Of a stretch of DNA of 64,000 nt, positions 22,155 through 33,999 are shown piece by piece; within the stretch, counting starts at the first letter, position 1; each line of letters opens with the position of its first letter. A program made the position numbers and the translations under genes. The stretch spans positions 16,342,116-16,406,115 of the forward strand of contig CM055745.1 in the NCBI GenBank assembly GCA_029465975.1, in the 5' to 3' direction. Below the pieces are notes generated by a model. The model made no database searches. It saw nothing but the letters and a program-made list of their open reading frames with translations, and was not told where the DNA came from. This DNA is from Dallia pectoralis. Lineage: Eukaryota; Chordata; Actinopteri; Esociformes; Umbridae.

Positions 22155-25100
22155 GTAAGGGGAAGCTTAGACCTTGGTGGGGGTTTTATTAAAATAATTA
22201 TTTTATTAAAGATGAGAAAAATTATCGAGATTGGGTTTCAGTGGGATTAATTCACCGGCTCTGTGATTATTCTCCTAAATCGGTTGTATTTCCATTAGTA
22301 ACACTTTGTTTTATATGCGGTGTAAATCTGGATTTATTTGTAGGGTAACTTTTATCCCCCAAAAATGTTCTTTCGATTTTAAAACTTTTTGGGCACTCAA
22401 ATTTGTTCATGCGTCACTGCATACTTTTATAACCTCTACTGAGTCCTATCAAATATGTGAAACTTATTGGAAAACTAAATGTATCTATGCTTAATATTGG
22501 TGAATAAAGCTACCTTTTGATCAAGTCTCTGTTGTATATGAGTGGTTCAGATCACCACTGTAGAACTAAAACATGTAGTACTTTTTGATCAAGTCTCTGT
22601 TGTATATGAGTGGTTCAGATCACCACTGTAGAACTAAAACATGTAGTACTTTTTGATCAAGTCTCTGTTGTATATGAGTGGTTCAGATCACCACTGTAGA
22701 ACTAAAACATGTAGTACTTTTTGGTCAAGTCTCTGTTGTATATGAGTGGTTCAGATCACCACTGTAGAACTAAAACATGTAGTACTTTTTGGTCAAGTCT
22801 CTGTTGTATATGAGTGGTTCAGATCACCACTGTAGAACTAAAACATGTAGTACTTTTTGATCAAGTCTCTGTTGTATATGAGTGGTTCAGATCACCACTG
22901 TAGAACTAAAACATGTAGTACTTTTTGATCAAGTCTCTGTTGTATATGAGTGGTTCAGATCACCACTGTAGAACTAAAACATTTAGTACTTTTTGATCAA
23001 GTCTCTGTTGTATATGAGTGGTTCAGATCACCACTGTAGAACTAAAACATGTAGTACTTTTTGATCAAGTCTCTGTTGTATATGAGTGGTTCAGATCACC
23101 ACTGTAGAACTAAAACATGTAGTACTTTTTGATCAAGTCTCTGTTGTATATGAGTGGTTCAGATCACCACTGTAGAACTAAAGCATGTAGTACTTTTTGA
23201 TCAAGTCTCTGTTGTATATGAGTGGTTCAGATCAACACTGTAGAACTAAAACATGTAGTACTTTTTGATCAAGTCTCTGTTGTATATGAGTGGTTCAGAT
23301 CACCACTGTAGAACTAAAACATGTAGTACTTTTTGATCAAGTCTCTGTTGTATATGAGTGGTTCAGATCACCACTGTAGAACTAAAACATGTAGTACTTT
23401 TTGATCAAGTCTCTGTTGTATATGAGTGGTTCAGATCACCACTGTAGAACTAAAACATGTAGTACTTTTTGATCAAGTCTCTGTTGTTACTTTTTGATGA
23501 GTGGTTCAGATCAGATCACCACTGTAGAACTAAAACATGTAGTACTTTTTGATCAAGTCTCTGTTGTATATGAGTGGTTCAGATCACCACTGTAGAACTA
23601 AGACATGTAGTACTTTTTGATCAAGTCTCTGTTGTATATGAGTGGTTCAGATCACCACTGTAGAACTAAAACATGTAGTACTTTTTGATCAAGTCTCTGT
23701 TGTATATGAGTGGTTCAGATCACCACTGTAGAACTAAAACATGTAGTACTTTTTGATCAAGTCTCTGTTGTATATGAGTGGTCACCACTGTAGAACTAAA
23801 ACAGATCAAGTCTCTGTTGTATATGAGTGGTTCCACTGTAGAACTAAAACATGTAGTACTTTTTGATCAAGTCTCTGTTGTATATGAGTGGTTCAGATCA
23901 CCACTGTAGAACTAAAGCATGTAGTACTTTTTGATCAAGTCTCTGTTGTATATGAGTGGTTCAGATCACCACTGTAGAACTAAAACATGTAGAACTTTTT
24001 GATCAAGTCTCTGTTGTATATGAGTGGTTCAGATCACCACTGTAGAACTAAAGCATGTAGTACTTTTTGAGTCACTTTTTCATAATAGAGGCTGTCGGCG
24101 AATTGACACTGTGACACACTATAAACTATAAACAAGCGAGTAAATTTCACTTTAAATATTGCTTCAAAGATAGTTAAAATGTTAAGTTGATGCAGCCTTT
24201 TAAGGAGATGCCGTCTTGTTTATACATAGTATAAATAGTTTATTAGTCTGTCTTGACATTCAGGTGTTTCCTGAAGACAATGTTGCATTTCTATGTCCTG
24301 TGTGTTTAGTTTAAAATGTATTGTTGGCTAATTGCAGTCACTTTATTATCAATTTAACCGACTGCATCAATATTTTTCTCCCACCATATCTTATCATGTT
24401 TGTGTGTTCGGGGTCATAATCACAACTCACTCAAGGGGCTTTTTATTTACCTTTATCTGTGGAAATATAGCCCTTCACCCAATTGTAGTTGTGTCAGGTA
24501 TTACTGGCAAAAATAAACATACAAATATCAAATGTATTTTGCTATATATTTATGAAACAGTTACTTTTTCTTATGTGCACCATGAGAGTATAATGGCCAG
24601 ACACAGTTTTTCTACCTCTGCATGCCTCCAGTAGCTCAGACTAGCCAGGATTCAGTGGGTTTGATAACTGCAGGCTTCCTTGTTTACTTTATCATTATCA
24701 TTATCAAGGGAGAGTCATTTTGAGATCATATAATTGTAGATTTTGGCACTGAAATATAGATATTTTTTAATTAGTTGCCTCAACTGCAATAGTTCAACTG
24801 TTGTCCAATGAAAAACCAATGTAAATTTGTTTGACTTTGTAAACGTCCTAGAAAACCTTTTAAATTGAATATTACATCAAAATAGTGCCTGTAGAACTTG
24901 ATCTGACAGGTTTCAGTTATTGTAGCCATATGGCTCTGCTTTGTACCAAAGCTCATATAATATTTTGATCCTACGATAGACTATACAGTAACATTAGCCA
25001 GGTCTGTAATAGTTGTTAAACCTACGCACCCAAATATTCTGCCACACATAAACAGGTCTGCTGATCCAACGTTAAAGTATCTTGAAAGATTGTTGAATAT

Positions 25101-28100
25101 ATGTTGATTATTGTATAATATTATAATAAGTGGCAGATGGCTTGGTTTTGGGACCACTGAACAAAACAAGACCATTTTGATGCTAACTACTCCAAGGTCA
25201 CGGGAGCAGACAATGATCGACCATCACTTGCAATTAATAGGTTTTTTAATTAAAAATCAGTATATATTAGCACTTGCCTAATTGTTTAAGTCCTATTTGA
25301 GTGGAGACCTTACTATATCGGCAGGTTCTGCCACCTACCAGGAATCAGCCAGTGTCGCCACAGTGAAAACAAAGTGACAGTGATAAACTACAGTGAAACT
25401 AAGTGACTTAATTTACTAAAATGGCATCGGCCTTAACTCCCATAATGCCTTGCAGACACAATGCCTTAAGTCTTCCGTAGGGCACTTTCAGATCCACTTT
25501 AAAAGTCACCTCATCGTTTTAATATCTATAGGACAATGAGACGTATCACTATTGGCTAAATATAACCTAATATATTGATTTGGATGTGTTTGTTGTGCTG
25601 TCCTGTGATATTTAGACAAAGGAGCGTGGAGATGGAAGTGCCAGCGTAGTGGGTTTGATTTCCCTGAAGGACACATTCTGGGTTATGTTCTCAGCCCATC
25701 GTGAGTGAAAACATTCTGATAGTTTAGCTGCGTATAGAAGCTGTACAACATTTGCGCGTTTTGCCCAATGGGTACTACAAACACTAGCTAAGAATAAGAC
25801 AGGCCCCCCTCTAAAAACCCCACCCACAGCCCCTAAAAACCACACCCACAGCCCCTAAAAACCACACCCACAGCCCCTAAAAACCACACCCACAGCCCCT
25901 AAAAACCACACCCACAGCCCCTAAAAAAACCCACCCACAGCCCCTAAAAACCCCACCCACAGCCCCTAAAAACCCCACCCACAGCCCCTAAAACCTGCCC
26001 ACAGCCCCTAAAAACCCCATCCACCGCCCATAAAAAACCCACCCACAGCCCCCTTTGTGAAAGAGGCCGTCTGGTGAATCCTCAGCATTTGATTGTCCAA
26101 TGACTTTAGGTCTACAATTCCTGATGTCCAATTAAGCAAGGATTTTCTTAATTCGTATTTATTGCCCTTTTTACTCTAGACACATTCTCGCTTGAGTTGT
26201 AGATGTAGGATTTGAATAGGACGTAGGCTACATTATCTCATTAATCTGATAACTAGACCCTGAATGCACGTTCCAACAATATTAAGTCGTCTCTCACTTC
26301 AAGTTGGGTTATTTCTAGAAGGTCCTTTGATCTTTTTAATGGTATTAATCTACGCCAACCCGGAGTCAGATTTGACCTGTCACGCACATTTCTTTAACCT
26401 TCACTATTAAACACACTCTTGTTTTTTATACCCTAATTAAAACTTGTGGTTGCATGCTTCTCAAACTTGGGTCTTTGTGTTTCCAGGTACGCACACTTTT
26501 TGTCAGTGGCCTTCCAGTCGACATTAAGCCGAGGGAACTGTACTTGCTCTTCCGACCATTTAAGGTAGGCTTGAATCGGACTCTGCTAATGTCTCTCTTC
26601 CCTAATGCAGCCTGTTCTATTAACTGTCTGGGCTCTCGTGCTTGGCGTTCGCTCGTTGTCATGCGTGACCTAAACCGCTGTTTCGGTTCTGACGTTTGTA
26701 GGGCTATGAAGGGTCTCTCATCAAGTTGACATCAAAGCAGGTGAGATTACGCCCGTACCTGAGGTATGAACCGTACAAAGTAAGTCAGAATGATCGGGAG
26801 GTTCTGATGAGACCCCATCGAGACTTTAAATATTTTTGCCGTCATCTTTAGGGAAGTGGCGTTCTTTTAGCCAGGTTGACGACCGGCAGCCTTGAATCCT
26901 GTTGTTTCTGATCCCATGTTCTCTCCTCTCTTCCAGCCTGTCGGGTTTGTTACCTTCGACAACCGGACTGGCGCCGAGGCGGCGAAGAACGCGTTAAATG
27001 TAAGCCGCCGTCCTGCCGCCGATAAGCGGACGCGAAGCTAGCCTTAATTATTGGGCTGGCACCATTTGCCCAGATCCCGGCTGCCCAGGAAGAAAGACGA
27101 GCCAGTTGTTTGCTTCCTGTGACGCTGTCGAAAGGCGACAGGCTGGCCATTATACCGTGACTGTATCTGGCGTTACGATTGGTTATGTACAGGCGATATA
27201 TAACCACCCGAAAGCTTTCACTTTCCTTATTATTCAGAAGCTCCACCCCCTCCCCCACCCTGTCCCAATGTAGACGACTAGGTTCACCTGCATGCCCCGT
27301 GAGCCCAGACTAGCAAGCACCCTGCACCTCTGCATATTAGCCACTCCCGCCCCTTACCCTGTTCCCCATGTAGACGACTAGGTTCACCTGCATGCCCCGT
27401 GAGCACAGACTAGCAAGCACCCTGCACCTCTGCATATTAGCCACTCCCGCCCCTTACCCTGTTCCCCATGTCTCCCCAGGGGATCCGTTTTGACCCCGAG
27501 AGCCCACAGACCCTGCGCTTAGAGTTCGCTAAAGCCAACACGAAGATGGCCAAGAGTAAGCTGATGGCCACACCGAACCCCACAAATATCCACCCAGCTC
27601 TAGGAGCTCACTTCATTACACGGGATCCATGTAAGTTTGAGGCTGCACTCTAGAAACACCCACCCCGTGCACAGAGGCTACGCTTCCTCTCCACTTGTTA
27701 TTTTGTTTTCACCTCTTTCTTGCATTCACACTCAGTGTTACCTACAGACAACGCTGGGCTCACCTAATTCACTCCGTCGAAGCGCGGCGAGAAACTGGGA
27801 ATTTAGCGTTGTCGCGTGCGTCGGAGGACGTCTCGATATTTCAGGCTCCCGACCTTTGTCGTGGCCCGGCTGTAATCGGGAATCGGACATCACAAAATCA
27901 GCGATTATTATTTGTGCATACGGAAAGTGACCTTTGCTCGCCTGTTGGATTTGGTTTTCTTGGGCCTTGTTTTTTTTAACCTTTTCTTTGCTGTTTTCTA
28001 ACAGTGCCTATGTCTACTGTTGCCCCTAATTGCTGGGTGAATTATTCTTAAAGTACATCCCCATATTTGGTTAATTGACAGATGTTGTCTTGGTATTTTT

Positions 28101-31100
28101 GCTGCACACGTGCACGTTTTGGTAAATGAGGCACCTGGCCAGCTGTCTCCTCAGTGGTTCTGATGTCACCACCAGCATCCAGTTTGGTTAAATCAGATGT
28201 GCATCTGAACTCTGTCTCCTGCTACACTTAAATACCCCTGTAAATGGTCCCGTCTTTCACCCTAGTTTCCTTTTTTCAGCAAAAGAAAAAGAAATGCTTA
28301 AGAAAGACTGGCGCTCCGTTCGTTTACTTGACAAGGCGGTTCTCCTGCTCGTACTCACGGGTCTCCGATCTGACACTGTTCCCCGGGGAGGGAGTTTGAT
28401 TTCATCATCTATTGGTTGACAAATCCCTATGAAGGATAGTTACTCTTAGTGACGTCATCCAGTATGGGTTGTTAAATATGCACATAAAACGGGAACATTT
28501 GAGATGGGAAGGTCTTTTGCCTGAAAAGAACGTCTCCATCTCTGTTCCCCGAGTGAGCGAAGTGGACACGCCCGTTTGCCCCCCAATCTGACTACCCAAT
28601 CGTCATTTAATGCCGCCGAGTTCGGAGTTCATGACCTTTGTCTGTACCGTGTTCACCGTAGACGTTTGTGACGGTAGAGTTCAGTTAAGTGGCCCCACTG
28701 CGCTATGTAAGCTTGTCTCTGTTTCTCTCCGTACAGATGACCTAACAGGGGCCGCTCTGATCCCGGCCTCCCCTGAGTCATGGGCCCCGTACCCCCTGTA
28801 CACAACCGAGCTGGCACCCGGGCTCCCCCACACGGCATTCACCTACCCGGCTGCTGCCGCCGCCGCCGCGGCCCTCCACGCCCAGGTGAGAGATCTACTA
28901 GATCCACTGGATCACATCTCCACCCCCCGTCTGATTCCTCCCTCTGAGAGTTGTGTTTGACATTTAGAAAATTTCTCCGGAGCTCGTATCCAGAGTGAGC
29001 GAACAACGCGGTCACACCGCTGCCGTTAGATGACGCCCCAGTGACCCAGTCTTGAGGTTGACTCTGAAGGATGTACCACCTGACAGTTCAATGTAGTAGT
29101 GAAGTAATAAATTCGGACTTCGGACTGTAAAATTCCTCAAAACAACATTCCTGTGTCCAGGAATCGTTGCTAAGCGATCACAACAGAGAAAATCTGTTTT
29201 TAATTGGCCCTCCGGGCGGGTCGGTGAGTGGATCCGTTCGACCCGTGAAGACCTGTTAACGGTTAGCCAAGCCGAGACCGTTTTGGCTCCTTCATGACTT
29301 CTTATAACTAGTGGGTCTTAACCGCGCGGCCCAGGTGAAGCTTGGTTTTTGTCACTCTGACCCCTGACCCTAAGGGGCTACTGATTTAATGTGGGTGAAG
29401 GCGTAGGATAATCTTGCAATATTTCTATCTCGAATTGAAGCTCTCTGGGTCACAGTTTTCCATCTTTGAGTGGCCCGACCGTAGACGTTGTTGCTGTAGT
29501 CCCAAACAAGCCCAGCTGATCATAACTGTCAACTAACCTCAATGAGAGAAGTCTGTTTGTCCAGGGTGACAAGAATGTGTTGTTGTGGTTATTTCAGGAC
29601 TGACGTTGGGGAACCGCTGCTCTGGGTCCTGGGAAATGCCTTTATCCGTCTATAGTGGATAGACATGTAGATGACCAATGAACTTGTGTCGGGGGTGTGG
29701 TTGTGAGGAACTCCAACATACAATTTACAAACAGCCTACAGTCTGTGCAAATGAAATGATGCAGGCAAAACACATGGTCTCTTGACTGTTGGGCGGGTGT
29801 TTAATAGTGCGAAAGCATCTAAATTAGACACCGATAACCATGTTATATGAATTGTTTCAAAACATTTACGATGTAGCCAAACATGTTCGTTCATAACAAA
29901 TTAGTTTGGGCGGTCACACTGGGCGGTCACACTGGGCGGTCACACTGGGCGGTCACACTTGATCTGTGTCTTTTTGGTGGTGCAATAAGGCCTTCGGTTC
30001 TGAATGCTGAACCTTCACCAATGCTCCCAATAATCATTAAGATATCATTAGTTCGGGTGAATTGTTTTTACTTTTCTGGGAATGTGTCCCATTCTTTGAA
30101 TATTTTCACACATATCTATTTGCGATAAATTTGCCGTCAAATTTCACTAACTGCAGGTCTTCTCAGTGAAGCAACAAATGTGTTCGCAGTGTGGAGGTGC
30201 TCACGAGCCGTGGTTCAGGCCTTGGTTTGGATGACATCTGGCATAAATTGGCACACATCATTAGTAGAACGTTTTTGGGGACTCGAAAAAGACACTTAGG
30301 CATTGAGGCCAAACATTCCAGAATGTGTCTCGACTGGGAGGAAAATGTTTCAATTTTCGTTAAAGCTTCAGCCATTTTATTTCAATTATACAAGCTCCGC
30401 CTGCCAAGCTAAGCACCTACATTTCCCAAGATGCCCTGCTGCCTTCTCACAGATGGTTTTCTGTTTGTTAATTCTCTATCATCCGTTTTGCATAGGAGGT
30501 TAATTCTTAGTTTAATTCCTCTGGCCATTGGCGCGTTCCATGGGGGAAAGCAATGCTACCACGAGGTTTTGAAGTGCTGGCCTTATTACCTGGTATTCTC
30601 CCGGTGCCCTTGGCTGGAACACACAACAGTCTGATGTGTGACTCAATGCATTGGAGGCGAGGACAGGAAAGAGACTAATGGCGACGTGGTGAAAGATGCT
30701 GAAATTGGACCCGGCTACTGTAGCATTCCTGTATAGTCAACTGTACGGTCTGTCGAGTAGACCGACACTGTGCTTTCTGATCCCGGTACTTTGGACCCGG
30801 CTACAGTAGTACTCATGTATAGTCCACTGTACGGTCTGTCTAGTAGACCAACGCTGTGCTTTCTCAGTGTGGCGCTGCGCAGTTAAATGCATCTTCGCTG
30901 ATGGACTGGCCAACTTGTCAGACTAGACCGCAGTCTCCTGAATAGATCCCCTGTTGTTAGGTTGCATGCTAGCGAATGCTAGCATTGTTTTCCTGCTGTT
31001 AACACATGAATTTCTCACGATAATTATAATGACTTTGTCTGTGGCAATGCCCTCTAAGTCAGCTTTATCTCCCCAGATGCGCTGGTATCCAACCCCGTCT

Positions 31101-31142
31101 GAAACCTCACAACCAGGATGGAAATCCCGTCAGTTCTGTTAG
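22098..31142 (+). CDS. rbpms2: RNA-binding protein with multiple splicing 2 (Hermes), complete
   Basis: Joined exons 22098-22154, 26487-26564, 26702-26740, 26937-26999, 27480-27630, 28737-28885 and 31077-31142 make a 603-nt frame of 200 aa plus stop. All introns are GT-AG, and phases match between neighbours. The protein has one RRM at residues about 20-98: RNP2 LFVSGL (23-28), RNP1 QPVGFVTF (58-65). PRELYLLFRPF (34-44) covers the helix used for dimer formation in this family. A Pro/Ala-rich linker follows with eight alanines (168-175), and the tail ends in the family's GWKSRQFC. The segments VDIKPREL, KLMATPNP and ALGAHFITRDPYDL fit RBPMS2 better than RBPMS. Known family role: a dimeric binder of CAC-containing RNAs that controls splicing and RNA localisation in smooth muscle, retinal ganglion cells, heart and oocytes. 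Whether this is the a or b teleost copy cannot be told here. Confidence 0.96.
22510..24075. repeat. 68-bp minisatellite in rbpms2 intron 1
   Basis: About 23 copies of a 68-bp unit (tactttttgatcaagtctct, tatatgagtggttcagatca and the rest). Copies are nearly identical over most of the array. Disorder is limited to about 23485-23515 and 23780-23835, where units are rearranged or cut. Each unit holds the imperfect inverted repeat gtggttcagatcaccac. Confidence 0.96.
24080..25800. other. rbpms2 intron 1, middle part
   Basis: AT-rich intron DNA with no coding likeness. The only motif I can point to is a ZNF143/THAP11-like site at 25431-25455, listed separately. Confidence 0.6.
25431..25455 (+). promoter_or_regulatory. 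ZNF143/THAP11-like motif in intron 1
   Basis: ccttaactcccataatgcct followed by tgcag matches the core TCCCAnnATGCCTTGC of the known ZNF143 site. Binding is inferred from the match only. Confidence 0.35.
25810..26055. repeat. 22-bp C-rich minisatellite in rbpms2 intron 1
   Basis: About eleven copies of a 22-bp unit (cacccacagcccctaaaaac plus ca or cc). It lies about 430 bp before exon 2. Confidence 0.93.
26487..26564 (+). CDS. rbpms2: rbpms2 coding exon 2 (residues 20-45)
   Basis: Starts after ttccag and encodes VRTLFVSGLPVDIKPRELYL and the first half of the RRM, ending FRPFK before gtaggc. Phase 0 at both ends. Confidence 0.97.
26702..26740 (+). CDS. rbpms2: rbpms2 coding exon 3, 39-nt small exon (residues 46-58)
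   Basis: Encodes GYEGSLIKLTSKQ between ttgtag and gtgaga. It completes the loop and strand before RNP1. Phase 0 at both ends, so skipping would keep the frame but break the RRM. Confidence 0.96.
26937..26999 (+). CDS. rbpms2: rbpms2 coding exon 4 (residues 59-79)
   Basis: Encodes PVGFVTFDNRTGAEAAKNAL and a final Asn before gtaagc; holds most of RNP1. Phase 0. Confidence 0.96.
27258..27471. repeat. 100-bp tandem duplication next to rbpms2 exon 5
   Basis: Two copies of about 100 bp (each with gtagacgactaggttcacct and catattagccactcccgccc). A third partial copy (ccctgttccccatg) runs into the acceptor of exon 5 at 27478-27479. Confidence 0.9.
27480..27630 (+). CDS. rbpms2: rbpms2 coding exon 5 (residues 80-130, last codon split)
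   Basis: Starts after ctccccag and encodes GIRFDPESPQTLRLEFAKAN, the end of the RRM, then KLMATPNP and the linker. It ends with one base of the Tyr-130 codon before gtaagt (phase 1). Confidence 0.96.
28737..28885 (+). CDS. rbpms2: rbpms2 coding exon 6 (residues 130-179)
   Basis: Starts after gtacag and completes Tyr-130. It encodes DLTGAALIPASPESWAPYPL and the alanine run, ending ALHAQ before gtgaga. Reading on into the intron would add 24 residues (VRDLLDPL ... SESCV) and stop at 28958-28960, a possible intron-retention end. Confidence 0.95.
29905..29960. repeat. 13-bp tandem repeat in intron 6
   Basis: Four copies of gggcggtcacact. Confidence 0.9.
30416..30440 (+). promoter_or_regulatory. 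Second ZNF143/THAP11-like motif, intron 6
   Basis: cctacatttcccaagatgcc followed by ctgct fits ACTACAnTTCCCAnnATGCC better than the intron-1 site. Function is inference. Confidence 0.4.
30705..30866. repeat. 86-bp tandem duplication in intron 6
   Basis: Two diverged copies, each with ggacccggctac, tgtacggtctgtc and gctgtgctttct. They lie about 210 bp before the last exon. Confidence 0.85.
31077..31142 (+). CDS. rbpms2: rbpms2 last coding exon (residues 180-200)
   Basis: Starts after ctccccag, encodes MRWYPTPSETSQPGWKSRQF and a final Cys, then tag at 31140-31142. Phase 0 entry agrees with exon 6. Confidence 0.96.
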   Translation: MRWYPTPSETSQPGWKSRQFC

Positions 31143-32535
31143 GCGTTCGGTACGTATCCTACATCACCAGAAACCTACCTCACCGTGCCCGAATGGCAGC
31201 AGCTACCTACTGCCACTCGATTAGGGCACGAATCCAGTTCTTATGTAGACATCACATCGCTTATCTGTGAAACCAGAGTGGTTGAGACCATTTGTCCGTA
31301 TCGAGGTAGTCCATCTGTAATGTAGTATTCTGAAGCTGCTGTCCCGACTGCAGATGTTTGCTAAAATACGTTACGTCTTACTTGAGCCCTGTATCCACAT
31401 ACATAATGTCACTTCTTCTTTCAGTCGCTATATTTTAATAGCATTACATGAGTGTTTAACTAAATGTTTTCTCGCTCTCCCCAGATTACATTCAGTACCT
31501 GCTGGTTTTTGTTTTTTCCTTCCACATGGAGTGAAGGTATTCCGAACTCAACAATTTAATTTAAATCAGGTTTATTTAATGGAAATTAAGGTGTAAATCC
31601 GATGTTGCTTCCCGCGTGGGGGGAAAACGGAGAGGACGATTTGAAACCACGGGAAACATCTTGCGGACGACAATCTGCGGCGGTGGCCTCCCCGCCGCTG
31701 ACCTTTTGACCTCTGATGGTACAGTCTCCGTGAGAAATGGAAGACTCAAACTGTGCACGTCTCCTCCGACTTAGCTTTGCTGCTCTCTTATTGGCTGTGG
31801 GCGGGCGGACGGGCGGGACGTAGACAATCAATCAATCAATATGCATGTTGAGATGAACAGCATGAGTTAGAATGCAAAACAGTTGTGTCCATGTTTTCAT
31901 AGTGCTTGTTGCTGTATTAGCACGGTCCCAGTGTTTGCCTTCAGTAAAGATTAGCTAGGCTTGTGTTGCTTACGTTGTTATCTGTCTATCTAAGTAGAAG
32001 CGGACATCTTATTTCTTGAGTCTTTTCTTCTGCTTCTCTGTGGCATGTTTGTTCAGGATGATTTATTTATCCCCTGGGTTTTCCTTTTTCCTTTCTATCT
32101 GATCTTTAACTGTAAACCTGTGAGATGGCTGACACTGTTGGTAACTTTGGAACTTTGAATGCATTCTCTAACAACCAAGTTTTGCCAAAATATCTTTGTA
32201 GAGTATATTTGAACAAAAAAGTGAGTACAAGTATTTTTGTACATTTGTGTTATGAATATTTATGCATTGTTGTGCAATTAAATAAGTAATCTGTATACGT
32301 TGATGTTTAGTCTGCCCCTGTGGGTTTCTTTGGTGTTAATTTTTGGTTGATGTTATTCCGTTGAATACCCAGTTTAAAGTAGGAAAAGTGCAATTTTCTT
32401 TGGCCTGTTAAATACTGACATAGTCTAGCAGTCAACTGCTAGTGTACATGCCTGCTAACATGAGATTGCTGTAAAACAAAATGCTGATCATTCAGAATGT
32501 AAAACTGGAGAATAAACAGATTGTTCTGAAGCTGT
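31143..32535 (+). other. rbpms2: Probable rbpms2 3' UTR
   Basis: Follows the stop codon with no intron needed. It becomes AT-rich after about 31850 and has an AATAAA at 32511-32516 as the best poly(A) signal. The internal segment 31600-31830 is unusually CpG-rich. The exact end is unknown. Confidence 0.55.
32511..32516 (+). terminator. rbpms2: Candidate poly(A) signal of rbpms2
   Basis: AATAAA followed within about 15 nt by gt-rich ttgttctgaagctgtg. An earlier weaker option is attaaa near 32277. Confidence 0.45.
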
Positions 32536-32884
32536 GCAGGTAGTTGTTCTTTAACACTGAATATGTGGTTAAATGGTACTTCAGAACGAAAGGATACAAC
32601 CATTATGGCTGAATAAGAATAATGGCTTTGGATTAGTCACCCTCAGGATGGACTTGGACAGGATCTTTCTCCCCACCAGCCTTTAGATTCATGCCAACTG
32701 ACTAGGCGCAGTTGTGAAGAACTGCTTATACAACTTCATGTAATTTACTGGTAACTCAAGACAATCCGTTGTCTCTGGGATCTTATTTTTAGTTCCCCAC
32801 TTTGTTCTCACGTACCACGTATCTTCCTGTCTTGTAAAATATATTCTGGGTTGGTAAGAGTTTGCTGCATTCTGCCCCCTGCAG

Positions 32885-33990
32885 TATGTCATTTAACCTG
32901 GTTTAGGTTTACTGCCACCTGCAGTATGTCATTTAAACTAGTGGAGGGTTACTGCCACCTGCAGTATGTCATTTAAACTAGTGGAGGGTTACTGCCACCT
33001 GCAGTATGTCATTTAAGCTAGTGGAGGTTTACTGCCACCTGCAGTATGTCATTTAAACTAGTGGAGGGTTACTGCCACCTGCAGTATGTCATTTAAACTG
33101 GCGGAGGGTTACTGCCACCTGCAGTATGTCATTTAAACTAGTGGAGGTTTACTGCCACCTGCAGTATGTCATTTAAACTAGTGGAGGGTTACTGCCACCT
33201 GCAGTATGTCATTTAAACTGGCGGAGGTTTACTGCCACCTGCAGTATGTCATTTAAACTGGCGGAGGGTTACTGCCACCTGCAGTATGTCATTTAAACTG
33301 GCGGAGGGTTACTGCCACCTGCAGTATGTCATTTAAACTAGTGGAGGTTTACTGCCACCTGCAGTATGTCATTTAAACTAGTGGAGGTTTACTGCCACCT
33401 GCAGTATGTCATTTAAACTAGTGGAGGGTTACTGCCACCTGCAGTATGTCATTTAAACTAGTGGAGGGTTACTGCCACCTGCAGTATGTCATTTAAGCTA
33501 GTGGAGGTTTACTGCCACCTGCAGTATGTCATTTAAGCTAGTGGAGGTTTACTGCCACCTGCAGTATGTCATTTAAACTAGTGGAGGGTTACTGCCACCT
33601 GCAGTATGTCATTTAAACTAGTGGAGGGTTACTGCCCCCTGCAGTATGTCATTTAAACTGGTTTAGGTTTACTGCCACCTGCAGTATGTCATTTAAGCTA
33701 GTGGAGGTTTACTGCCCCCTGCAGTATGTCATTTAAGCTAGTGGAGGTTTACTGCCACCTGCAGTATGTCATTTAAACTAGTGGAGGGTTACTGCCACCT
33801 GCAGTATGTCATTTAAGCTAGTGGAGGGTTACTGCCACCTGCAGTATGTCATTTAAGCTAGTGGAGGTTTACTGCCACCTGCAGTATGTCATTTAAACTG
33901 GTTTAGGTTTACTGCCACCTGCAGTATGTCATTTAAACTGGTTTAGGTTTACTGCCACCTGCAGTATGTCATTTAAGCTAGTGGAGGGCC
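32885..33990. repeat. 40-bp minisatellite downstream of rbpms2
   Basis: About 27 copies of a 40-bp unit (actgccacctgcagtatgtc then atttaaactagtggaggtt). Length is very constant. Variants (aaactg gcgg, aagcta gtgg, aactg gttta) recur in blocks. Confidence 0.96.
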
Positions 33991-33999
33991 ACAGTGGGG

